A stretch of DNA of 44,385 nucleotides, taken from the NCBI GenBank assembly GCA_944387625.1, contig CALXFQ010000008.1, forward strand, positions 1-44,385. The letters are read 5' to 3'. The notes below the pieces were generated by a model. It searched no databases. It had not been told where the DNA came from and worked only from the letters and a program-made list of their open reading frames with translations. Positions within the stretch are counted from its first letter, which is position 1, and each line of letters begins with the position of its first letter. Source of the stretch: an uncultured Oscillospiraceae bacterium. Its GTDB lineage: Bacteria; Bacillota; Clostridia; Oscillospirales; Oscillospiraceae. A program made the translations under genes and the position numbers. Positions 26,890 through 34,533 of this stretch are shown one piece after another.

Positions 26890-27777
26890 ATGGATACTAA
26901 AACCGCAATGATCACGATCGCCGGACGGCCCAATGTAGGCAAGTCCACCCTGACCAACTATCTTGTGGGGGAGAAGATCGCCATCGTTTCCAACAAGCCC
27001 CAGACCACCCGGAACCGCATCTGCGGCATCCTCACCCGGGGGGACACCCAGTTCGTCTTCGTGGACACCCCCGGATATCACCGTGCCCGGACCAAGCTGG
27101 GAGATTATATGGTCCATGTGGCCCGGGAGTCGATCGCCGACGTGGATCTGACGATCCTGGTGGTGGAGCCGATCCCCTCCATCGGGCCTCAGGAGGAAGC
27201 GCTCATCCAGAAGATCCGGGGCAGTCGTTGTCCGGCCGTGCTGGCGATCAACAAGATCGACACGGTGGAAAAAGAAAAGCTCCTGGAAGTGATCGCCGTC
27301 TATTCTCAGGCGGCCCAGTTCCAGGCGATCGTGCCGATCAGTGCCAAGACCGGCGACGGGGTGGAGCAGCTGCTCCAGGTCTGCCAGAAGTACGCGGCGG
27401 AAGGCGCCTTCCTGTTCCCGGAGGATATGACCACCGACCAGCCGGAGCGGCAAGTGATGGCGGAGATCATCCGGGAGAAGCTGCTGTGGTGTCTGGAGCG
27501 GGAAGTGCCTCATGGTACCGCCGTGGAGATCACCACTTTTTCCGAGCGGGACAATGGGATCATCGATATCGACGCCACCATCTATTGCGAAAAGGCCAGC
27601 CACAAGGGCATCATCATCGGCAAGCACGGCGCTATGCTCAAGAAGATCTCCTCCATGGCCCGGGAAGACTGCGAGCGCTTCATGGGCACCAAGGTGTATT
27701 TGACCACTTGGGTAAAAGTGAAGGAGAATTGGCGGGACAGCGATATGCTGGTCCGCAACTTCGGCTATAGTGAATGA
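26890..27777 (+). CDS. era: GTPase Era
   Basis: A 295-aa ribosome-assembly GTPase that binds the 3' end of 16S rRNA. G-motifs: G1 GRPNVGKST (about residues 13-21), G2 QTTRNRI, G3 DTPGYH, G4 NKID and G5 SAKTGDG. A C-terminal KH domain contains HKGIIIGKHGAMLKKI. TTAGGAGAATACC precedes the ATG. It sits in the conserved ybeY-era-recO stretch; the dgkA and cdd genes that intervene in Bacillus are absent. Confidence 0.97.
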   Translation: MDTKTAMITIAGRPNVGKSTLTNYLVGEKIAIVSNKPQTTRNRICGILTRGDTQFVFVDTPGYHRARTKLGDYMVHVARESIADVDLTILVVEPIPSIGPQEEALIQKIRGSRCPAVLAINKIDTVEKEKLLEVIAVYSQAAQFQAIVPISAKTGDGVEQLLQVCQKYAAEGAFLFPEDMTTDQPERQVMAEIIREKLLWCLEREVPHGTAVEITTFSERDNGIIDIDATIYCEKASHKGIIIGKHGAMLKKISSMAREDCERFMGTKVYLTTWVKVKENWRDSDMLVRNFGYSE

Positions 27778-27831
27778 TCTCCAGGGTTGATCCGCCGGAC
27801 TGCCGCAAAAACTATCCCCGGAGGGATGGCT

Positions 27832-27975
27832 ATGGACGCGAAGGATTATTGGCAGCTTTTCATGGAGACCGGCGTGCCGGAATACTATATGATGTACAGC
27901 AAAGCATCACGAGGGGAGGGCGTCCATGTATCTGACGACGCGTGCCCTGGTGCTGCGGGCCACAGACTACAATGA
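27832..27975 (+). CDS. yqzL: YqzL-family small protein
   Basis: A 47-aa protein between era and recO, exactly where yqzL lies in Bacillus, whose product is about the same size. The N-terminal half (DAKDYWQLFMETGVPEYYMMY) fits the family pattern of an aromatic-rich amphipathic helix; the rest is low-complexity. GGAGGG (27820-27825) stands 6 nt before the ATG at 27832. The 3' end overlaps recO by 50 nt in another frame, so the non-conserved tail is dictated by recO. Its function is unknown. Confidence 0.65.
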   Translation: MDAKDYWQLFMETGVPEYYMMYSKASRGEGVHVSDDACPGAAGHRLQ

Positions 27976-28666
27976 CCGGGATCGACTGCTCACCCTGCTG
28001 ACCCCAGACCACGGGAAGCTGACAGCCAAAGCCCGGGGACTGCGGCGGAAGAATTCACCGCTGACAGCCCCCTGTCAACTGCTGGCCTACGGGGAATACA
28101 CCCTGTTTGAATACCGGGGGATGTATACCATCAACGAAGCCAGCTCCATCGAGCTGTTCAAAGGGCTCCACAGGGATCTGATCAAATTCTCTCTGGGAAG
28201 CTACTTTTCCCAGGTGGCGGAATTCGTTTCTCAGGAGGAGCTTCCAAACCCGGAGCTGCTGAGCCTGACGCTCAACTGCCTCCACGCGCTGGACAAGCTG
28301 GACCTGCCGCCGTCAATGATCAAATCGGTCTTTGAATTGCGCTGTGCCGCTATCGCCGGATTTGCCCCGGACCTTTTTGGCTGCCATGTCTGCGGCAGTC
28401 AGGCCCCTTCCGTGCTGGACCTGTCCGGCGGCACCGTGCTGTGCGAAAAATGCCAGCACACAGCCTCAGGACTGCGGATGCCCCTGGACCCGGCCATGCT
28501 GGAAGCCATGCGCTACATCGTTTACTGCGACCCCAAAAAGCTGTTTGGATTTACCTTGTCCCCGGAAGGGCTGCAGCGGCTCTCCGGCTGTACTGAGGCG
28601 TATTTGACCACCCAATTGGAGCACGGATTTTCCACTTTAGACCTTTACAGATCTTTACTTATCTAG
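27926..28666 (+). CDS. recO: DNA repair protein RecO
   Basis: A 246-aa recombination mediator that, with RecF/RecR, loads RecA onto SSB-coated DNA. The N-terminal OB fold holds RALVLRATDYNDRDRLLTLLTPDHGKLTAKARGLRR. The C-terminal helical domain has a Cys4 zinc finger (CHVCG..CEKCQ, about residues 153-180). GAGGGGAGGG precedes the ATG within yqzL. mutS2 follows after 9 nt. Confidence 0.95.
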   Translation: MYLTTRALVLRATDYNDRDRLLTLLTPDHGKLTAKARGLRRKNSPLTAPCQLLAYGEYTLFEYRGMYTINEASSIELFKGLHRDLIKFSLGSYFSQVAEFVSQEELPNPELLSLTLNCLHALDKLDLPPSMIKSVFELRCAAIAGFAPDLFGCHVCGSQAPSVLDLSGGTVLCEKCQHTASGLRMPLDPAMLEAMRYIVYCDPKKLFGFTLSPEGLQRLSGCTEAYLTTQLEHGFSTLDLYRSLLI

Positions 28667-28675
28667 GAGACGATC

Positions 28676-31054
28676 ATGTCCGATCTATACGAACGTTCAT
28701 TTAACAAACTGGAATTGGACCAGGTGCTGGAGCTGCTGGCCGAGTGTGCCGGCAGTTCCCAGGGAAAGGAGCGGTGCCGCCTGCTGCGGCCCACCGACGA
28801 CCTGGAGGAAGTACAGACCCTGCTGGGCCAGACCACGGCCGCTTCCGAGCTTTCCACCAAGAAGGGCTATCCCAGCTTCTCGGAGATCTGGGATGTTTCC
28901 CCATCCCTGGAGCGGGCAGATCGGGGCGGTACGCTCCAGCCTGTGGAGCTGCTCCGGATCGGCGCCATCTTACGCAGCGCCCGGACGGTCAAAAGCTATG
29001 TTTCGGAAGACGAACAGCCCACCGTGCTGACGCCTCTGTTCAACGCCCTGACCCCCAACAAATATCTGGAGGACCGGATCTTCGGCGCCATCTTGTCAGA
29101 AGAAGAGATCGCCGACACCGCCAGCACCGCCCTGGCGGATATCCGCCGGCATATGCGGGTCCAGTCCGCCAAGATCCGGGACACCCTGCAAAAGGTGATC
29201 TCCTCTCCGGCCTACAGCAAATTTCTCCGGGAACCGATCATCACCATTCGTCAGGGCCGATATGTGGTGCCGGTAAAGTCCGAGTGCCGCAACGATGTGC
29301 CGGGCCTGGTCCACGATGTGTCCGCCACCGGCTCCACCTATTTCGTGGAGCCTATGTCGGCGGTGAACGCCAACAATGCCCTGCGGGAGCTGGAGATCAA
29401 GGAAAAGAAGGAGATCGAGCGGATCCTGGCAGAGCTGTCGGCGGAAGCCGCCGGCCATCGGGAGGACATCCAGCTCGATCACGAGATGCTGGTACAGCTG
29501 GACGTGATCTTCGCCAAGGCCCGTCTGGGCTATCGGATGGATGCCTGGGCGCCGCTGATGAACGATCAGGGCCGGGTGGAGCTTCGGAAGGCCCGGCATC
29601 CGCTGATCGATCCCAAGCAGGTGGTCCCGATCTCTCTGCGCCTGGGGACGGATTTTGACACCATGATCATCACCGGCCCCAATACCGGCGGTAAGACTGT
29701 AACTTTGAAGACCGTTGGTCTTTTGACCCTGATGGCTGAGTGCGGTCTTCATGTGCCGGCAGGGGAGGGCAGTCAGCTGTCCACCTTCCACGCGATCCTG
29801 GCGGACATCGGCGACGAGCAGTCCATCGCGCAAAGCCTTTCCACCTTCTCCAGCCATATGCGCACCATCGTGGATGTAGTAGAGCAGTGTGACGATCGGA
29901 CCCTGGTGCTGTTTGATGAGCTGGGCGCGGGCACGGATCCGGCAGAGGGCGCTGCCCTTGCCATGGCGATCATCGAGTTTTGCCGGAAGATGAGCTCCCG
30001 GGTGGTGGCCACCACCCACTATGCCGAGCTGAAGCTCTATGCCATGCGGACCAAGGGCGTGATCAACGCCTCTTGCGAGTTCGATGTGGAAACGCTGCGT
30101 CCCACCTACAAACTGCTGATCGGCATCCCGGGCAAGTCCAACGCTTTCGCCATCTCCCGAAAGCTGGGGCTGGCGGAAGAGATCTTGAAACAGGCCGGGG
30201 ATCTGGTAAGCAAAAACGACAAGGACCTGGAGGATGTGCTCTCACAGCTGGAGCAGCAGCGCCAGCAGATGGAAGCCGCTCGGATCGAGGCGGAGCAGCT
30301 GCGCCTGGAAACGCAGAAGATCAAGGAGAAAAACCAGGAATACCACGACCAACTGCGCCGGGAGAAGGAGCGGGCAATGGAAGCGGCTCGCAGAGAAGCG
30401 CAGGAGCTGATCGAAGATGCCCGACGCACCGCCAACGCCGCCACGGAGGAGATCAAGGCGATCAAAAAACAGCTGGCAGACTCTGCCGATACCGCCGGGA
30501 TCAACCAGCGGCAGTCGGAGGTACGCCGGTCGCTGAATGAAGCCCAGAGCAAGCTCCGTTCCGACCGGCCCAAGCAGAACCGTCCCGCCCCCTCCCGTGA
30601 ACCGATGGTGGGGGACACGGTGGAACTGTTAAAACTCGGGACCAGGGCCAGTATCATCGCCATCAACAAAGACGGCTCCTATCTGCTCCAGGCAGGCATC
30701 CTGAAGGTGACCGCCAAGAAAGATGAGATCTTTCTTTTGGAGCAGACAGATCCGTACAAGGAAAAGCACGTCCGTCCCGCCCATTCCGGCCGGGAGATGA
30801 AGATGACCGCCACCGCTTCCGAGCTGGACCTGAGAGGTATGGATACCATCGAGGCCGTCTGCGTGCTGGAGCGGTATTTGGATGAGGCCATGCGCTCCGG
30901 CCTAAAGTCCGTGCGGATCATCCACGGCAAAGGCACCGGGGCCGTCCGCAGCGCGGTCCACCAGGCCCTGCGTAAGACCAAATATGTTAAGACCTTCCGC
31001 CTGGGCGTTTACGGAGAGGGCGAGGATGGGGTCACCATCGCCGAGCTGAGCTGA
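28676..31054 (+). CDS. mutS2: endonuclease MutS2
   Basis: A 792-aa MutS2 protein, which acts on recombination intermediates and collided ribosomes rather than on mismatches. It lacks the MutS mismatch-recognition domain. Core and ATPase parts are intact: Walker A TGPNTGGKTVTLK (about residue 337), Walker B LVLFDELGAGTDP and VVATTHYAELK. A long coiled coil (about 510-640) precedes a KOW-like segment and the C-terminal Smr nuclease domain (LDLRGMDTIEAV, IIHGKGTGAVRSAV). TAGGAG precedes the ATG. It follows recO closely and is probably co-transcribed with it. Confidence 0.96.
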   Translation: MSDLYERSFNKLELDQVLELLAECAGSSQGKERCRLLRPTDDLEEVQTLLGQTTAASELSTKKGYPSFSEIWDVSPSLERADRGGTLQPVELLRIGAILRSARTVKSYVSEDEQPTVLTPLFNALTPNKYLEDRIFGAILSEEEIADTASTALADIRRHMRVQSAKIRDTLQKVISSPAYSKFLREPIITIRQGRYVVPVKSECRNDVPGLVHDVSATGSTYFVEPMSAVNANNALRELEIKEKKEIERILAELSAEAAGHREDIQLDHEMLVQLDVIFAKARLGYRMDAWAPLMNDQGRVELRKARHPLIDPKQVVPISLRLGTDFDTMIITGPNTGGKTVTLKTVGLLTLMAECGLHVPAGEGSQLSTFHAILADIGDEQSIAQSLSTFSSHMRTIVDVVEQCDDRTLVLFDELGAGTDPAEGAALAMAIIEFCRKMSSRVVATTHYAELKLYAMRTKGVINASCEFDVETLRPTYKLLIGIPGKSNAFAISRKLGLAEEILKQAGDLVSKNDKDLEDVLSQLEQQRQQMEAARIEAEQLRLETQKIKEKNQEYHDQLRREKERAMEAARREAQELIEDARRTANAATEEIKAIKKQLADSADTAGINQRQSEVRRSLNEAQSKLRSDRPKQNRPAPSREPMVGDTVELLKLGTRASIIAINKDGSYLLQAGILKVTAKKDEIFLLEQTDPYKEKHVRPAHSGREMKMTATASELDLRGMDTIEAVCVLERYLDEAMRSGLKSVRIIHGKGTGAVRSAVHQALRKTKYVKTFRLGVYGEGEDGVTIAELS

Positions 31055-31097
31055 GCGGTCAAGGTAAGGTAAAGTTTTTGAATTTACCGAATGTTTA

Positions 31098-31126
31098 TTG
31101 ACAATTTGTGCTCAGTTGGTTATCAT
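31098..31126 (+). promoter_or_regulatory. SigA-type promoter of the HPr-like gene
   Basis: A consensus TTGACA (31098-31103), a 17-bp spacer and TATCAT (31121-31126). Confidence 0.7.
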
Positions 31127-31180
31127 ATACACAGAATGTCCCGCCTGTGACCAGGGCGCGGCGAATAAGGAGTGTATGGA

Positions 31181-31441
31181 ATGTTCAATAAAGAGATCGT
31201 GGTTCGGTGTGAGTCCGGGCTTCATAATCGTCAGGCTACATATTTCGTACAGAAGGCAAATGAGTTCGAGAGCAGCATTTGGCTGGAGTCCCTTGGCCGG
31301 AAGATGAACGCTAAGAGCCTTCTGGGGATCATGTCCCTGGGAATCGTCACAGGTGCCACCGTCACTCTCAGCGCCGTAGGTCCTGACGCGGAGCAGGCTG
31401 TGACCGCTTTGGAGGCCCTGCTGCAGCGCGACGTTTACTAA
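31181..31441 (+). CDS. HPr-family phosphocarrier protein
   Basis: An 86-aa HPr-like protein. His15 in SGLHNRQAT is the site phosphorylated by enzyme I of the sugar phosphotransferase system, with Arg17 beside it. Ser46 in NAKSLLGIMSLGI is the HPr-kinase site used for catabolite repression in Firmicutes. Both are present, so it is unlike Crh, which lacks His15. The usual Ala16-Pro18 are Asn and Gln, so transport competence is uncertain. The start at 31181 follows AAGGAG by 8 nt; a GTG at 31172 overlaps that site. The gene is monocistronic and not next to enzyme I. Confidence 0.85.
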   Translation: MFNKEIVVRCESGLHNRQATYFVQKANEFESSIWLESLGRKMNAKSLLGIMSLGIVTGATVTLSAVGPDAEQAVTALEALLQRDVY

Positions 31442-31458
31442 GCAAGTTTTTTTCATCT

Positions 31459-31494
31459 CCGCCTCAGTGCCGCGCATTGAGGCGGTCCTTTTTG
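31459..31494 (+). terminator. intrinsic terminator after the HPr-like gene
   Basis: CCGCCTCA and TGAGGCGG form an 8-bp stem with an 11-nt loop, followed by TCCTTTTTGGG. It ends only about 10 nt before uvrC, whose promoter I could not see, so partial read-through may feed uvrC. Confidence 0.8.
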
Positions 31495-31504
31495 GGTGGG
31501 TCAA

Positions 31505-33325
31505 ATGGGTATCGAGGAATTGAAGGAGAAGGCGTTGTCGCTCCCGCTGGCGCCGGGCGTATACATCATGCGGGACAAAAACGACAAGCCGATCTATGTA
31601 GGGAAAGCGAAAAAGCTGAAAAACCGGGTGACCCAGTATTTTCAGGATACCGCCTCCCATACGCCCAAGACCCGGCTGATGGTCAGCCATGTGGATCATT
31701 TCGATGTGATCGTCGCCGCTTCGGAATTTGAGGCCCTTGTGCTGGAATGTTCCCTGATCAAGCGGTATCTTCCCAAGTACAACATCCTGTTAAAGGACGA
31801 TAAAGGGTATCCTTACCTGCGGCTGGATATGGAAGAGCCTTACCCCAAGATCACCATGGTCAATAAGCTCAGCAAAGACCGGGCATCCTATTTCGGACCT
31901 TACGGAAGCAGGAGCGTGACCAGAAACGCGTTGCAGGCCCTGAGCAACGCCCTCAAGCTGCCCACCTGCGGCAAGCAGTTCCCCCGAGATATCGGCAAGG
32001 AACGGCCGTGTCTGAACTACCACATGGGCCAATGCGAAGGCTGGTGTCAGCCAAGCCATACCCAGCAGCAGTACAGGGATCGGGTGGAGGAGGCGAAACA
32101 GCTCCTCTCCGGCAACTATCGGGAGGTATCCGAGCAGATCCGGCAGCAGATGCTGGCTGCGTCGGAAGGCTTGGATTTTGAGCTTGCGGCCAGCCTTCGG
32201 GACCGGATGAACGCGGTGCAGACGCTGGGCCAGCGTCAGCTGGTCACCGCCGGATCTCTGGCGGATACGGATGTGATCGGCTATGCCCAGACCGAGGCCA
32301 AAGCCTGCTTCACGGTCCTCCATTTCTCCGGCGGCAATTTACTGGATAAGGACTTTACAGTCCTGCCGATCCCTGACGACCGGGAAGCGGCGGTGTCCAG
32401 CCTGATGAAACAGTATTACCTCAGCCGCGGGGTTGCCCCCAAAGTGGTCCTTCTGCCGTTCCCGATCGAAGACAGTCTGCTGTTCAGCCAGCTCCTGGAG
32501 CAGCAGCTGGGCCGCAAGACCAGTCTGAAGGTCCCCCAGCGGGGAGATAATGTGCGCCTGGTGGAGCTTGCGGTAAAGAACGCGTTCGAGGAAGCCCAGC
32601 GGGTCACCTCCAAAGAGGAGAAGACCTCCGCGTCCCTGATCCGGCTGGGGAAGATCCTTTCCATGGAGCTGCCTCAGCGGATCGAGTCCTTTGATATCTC
32701 CAATATCTCCGGCACGGACATCGTCGCCAGCATGGTGGTCTTCCAATGCGGCCGTCCGAAGAAAAGCGACTATAAGCGCTTTAAGGTGGAGGGCCTAAGC
32801 GGCCAGGACGATCTTGCCAGCATGGAGCAGGTGGTCAGAAGACGGTTCCTCCATTATCAGGCGGGAGACCCTGGTTTCGCCGAAGCGCCATCTATGCTGC
32901 TGATCGACGGCGGCGCCAACCACGCCCAAGCGGCCCGCCAGGTCCTGACCCAGCTGGGGATGTCTTTCCCCGTCTTTGGTATGGTGAAGGATGACCGGCA
33001 CCGTACCAGAGCCTTGGTGACGCCTGACGGTCAGGACATCCAGATCGATCACGATCCGGGGGTCTTCTCTCTGGTCGGCAATATCCAGGAAGAGACCCAT
33101 CGTTTCGCGGTCACTTACCACCGCCAGCTGCGGAACAAACGCCTTCGTTACTCGGAGCTGGACCAGATCGAAGGCATCGGTCCCAAGCGAAAGCAGGAGC
33201 TTTTGAAGACCTTCAAGTCCCTGCAGGGCATTGGCAGCGCCACGCTGCCGGAGCTGGAGCGGATCTTGCCAAGAGATGCGGCTATGGCGGTATATCAGCA
33301 TTTCCAAAAGAAGAAGGAGGGATGA
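31505..33325 (+). CDS. uvrC: excinuclease ABC subunit C
   Basis: A 606-aa nucleotide-excision-repair nuclease that makes both incisions with UvrB. The N-terminal GIY-YIG domain has GVYIMRDKNDKPIYVGKAKKL, which makes the 3' cut. The middle UVR motif is near residue 200. A C-terminal RNase-H-like domain with DISNISGTDIVASMVVF and LLIDGGANHA makes the 5' cut, and helix-hairpin-helix motifs (IEGIGPKRKQELLKTF) end the protein. The ATG at 31505 is preferred to a GTG at 31496 on family length; the ribosome site GGGTGGG is weak. rsmD starts 3 nt after the stop. Confidence 0.96.
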   Translation: MGIEELKEKALSLPLAPGVYIMRDKNDKPIYVGKAKKLKNRVTQYFQDTASHTPKTRLMVSHVDHFDVIVAASEFEALVLECSLIKRYLPKYNILLKDDKGYPYLRLDMEEPYPKITMVNKLSKDRASYFGPYGSRSVTRNALQALSNALKLPTCGKQFPRDIGKERPCLNYHMGQCEGWCQPSHTQQQYRDRVEEAKQLLSGNYREVSEQIRQQMLAASEGLDFELAASLRDRMNAVQTLGQRQLVTAGSLADTDVIGYAQTEAKACFTVLHFSGGNLLDKDFTVLPIPDDREAAVSSLMKQYYLSRGVAPKVVLLPFPIEDSLLFSQLLEQQLGRKTSLKVPQRGDNVRLVELAVKNAFEEAQRVTSKEEKTSASLIRLGKILSMELPQRIESFDISNISGTDIVASMVVFQCGRPKKSDYKRFKVEGLSGQDDLASMEQVVRRRFLHYQAGDPGFAEAPSMLLIDGGANHAQAARQVLTQLGMSFPVFGMVKDDRHRTRALVTPDGQDIQIDHDPGVFSLVGNIQEETHRFAVTYHRQLRNKRLRYSELDQIEGIGPKRKQELLKTFKSLQGIGSATLPELERILPRDAAMAVYQHFQKKKEG

Positions 33326-33328
33326 CGG

Positions 33329-33889
33329 ATGCGTGTGATCACCGGGACAGCCAGAGGCGTGTCCTTGAAAACGCCGGAGGGTCTTGTGACCCGTCCCACC
33401 ACCGACCGGGTGAAAGAGGCGCTGTTCAGCATCATCCAGTTCCAGGTCCCCGGCGCCAGCGTGCTGGATCTGTTCGGCGGCACCGGCCAGCTGGGCATCG
33501 AGGCTTTGAGCCGGGGCGCGTCCAGCGCGGTATTCGTAGACCAGCGGGAGGAAGCCTGCCGGCTGATTCGGGAGAACCTGCGCCGGACCAAGCTGGAGCG
33601 GGGCGCGCAGGTCGTTCGCGGCGACTATATGGCCTATCTGAAACGCTGTCGGGACAAGTTCGATATCATCTTTTTAGATCCGCCATACGCGGAAAGTTTT
33701 CTGGAAAATTCACTAAAAGAGATAACGGAAATTGACATTTTGCGAGATGATGGTATAATAGTCGCAGAACGTCCCTTGGGGAAGGAGCTTTCCTGGGACT
33801 ATCCGGGCTATACCCGCTCCAAAGACTATAAATACGGGAAGATCCTGTTGACTATATTCCGTAAGGATGTGCCTGCTACCGGGCTTTGA
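33329..33889 (+). CDS. rsmD: 16S rRNA (guanine(966)-N2)-methyltransferase RsmD
   Basis: A 186-aa SAM-dependent methyltransferase. It begins with the typical MRVITGTARGVSLKTPEG and RPTTDRVKEALFSII. The SAM-binding motif is VLDLFGGTGQLGIEALSRGA, and the catalytic DPPY is in IIFLDPPYAE. AAGGAGGG precedes the ATG. It is closely linked to uvrC. coaD, the usual downstream partner in Firmicutes, is not here. Confidence 0.95.
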   Translation: MRVITGTARGVSLKTPEGLVTRPTTDRVKEALFSIIQFQVPGASVLDLFGGTGQLGIEALSRGASSAVFVDQREEACRLIRENLRRTKLERGAQVVRGDYMAYLKRCRDKFDIIFLDPPYAESFLENSLKEITEIDILRDDGIIVAERPLGKELSWDYPGYTRSKDYKYGKILLTIFRKDVPATGL

Positions 33890-33964
33890 CGGCTCTGGCA
33901 GGGAAGAGGCCCAACACCTTTCCCCACCGATCTACTACGTCCAAATTCCAAGGAGGAGATAGAA

Positions 33965-34468
33965 ATGAACGAGAAGCATGTTGAAGATATCATCACCGCT
34001 TTGTATGACATGGTGCAAGACGCCAGATCCATGCCCCTAGCATCTGACAAGTGCATCCTGGAGCGGGAAAAGGCCCTGGATATGCTCGATGAGATCATCG
34101 CCCAGCTGCCTGCGGAACTGAAGCAGTCCCGCACCATCGTGGAAAATCGGGGCGAGCTGATCGGCCAGGCCCGGCGTGAAGCTGAAGCCATCATCAAGAA
34201 CGCCCAGGAGGAGGCCGAGCGGCTGGTGGCCAAGGAAGCCATCGTCGCCGAGGCCAAGCGCCGCTGCGCGGAGATGGTCCACCAGACCCAGTCCCAGATC
34301 GCCAGCCTGCGGAAAGTCAGCAACGAGTACATGGACGAGTCCCTTCGCCGGACCGAAGAGGCCATTGCCCAGTCCCTGGCTGAGGTCAAGGACACCCGGG
34401 CCAAGTTCAACCAGCTGGCCGCCGCCCAGATGAAGAAGGACGAAGAAGCCCTGCAGAGCAACGCCTGA
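33965..34468 (+). CDS. coiled-coil protein downstream of rsmD
   Basis: A 167-aa, charged, almost wholly helical protein without signal peptide or membrane helix. Residues about 55-150 form a continuous coiled coil rich in Ala, Glu and Arg (GQARREAEAIIKNAQEEAERLVAKEAI). This resembles ATPase stalk subunits and DivIVA-type tails, so such proteins are often mis-annotated as ATPase subunits. In related Clostridia a similar protein follows rsmD-coaD. Its function is unknown; a structural or scaffold role is a guess. AAGGAGGAG precedes the ATG, and a strong terminator follows. Confidence 0.8.
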   Translation: MNEKHVEDIITALYDMVQDARSMPLASDKCILEREKALDMLDEIIAQLPAELKQSRTIVENRGELIGQARREAEAIIKNAQEEAERLVAKEAIVAEAKRRCAEMVHQTQSQIASLRKVSNEYMDESLRRTEEAIAQSLAEVKDTRAKFNQLAAAQMKKDEEALQSNA

Positions 34469-34479
34469 TATCATAAACC

Positions 34480-34515
34480 AACAGCTCAAAAGAAGTTCCT
34501 TTTGAGCTGTTTTTG
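34480..34515 (+). terminator. intrinsic terminator after the coiled-coil gene
   Basis: AACAGCTCAAAAG and CTTTTGAGCTGTT form a 13-bp perfect stem with a 6-nt loop and a following T-run. Confidence 0.92.
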
Positions 34516-34533
34516 TAAATGGAGGTATCTTAA

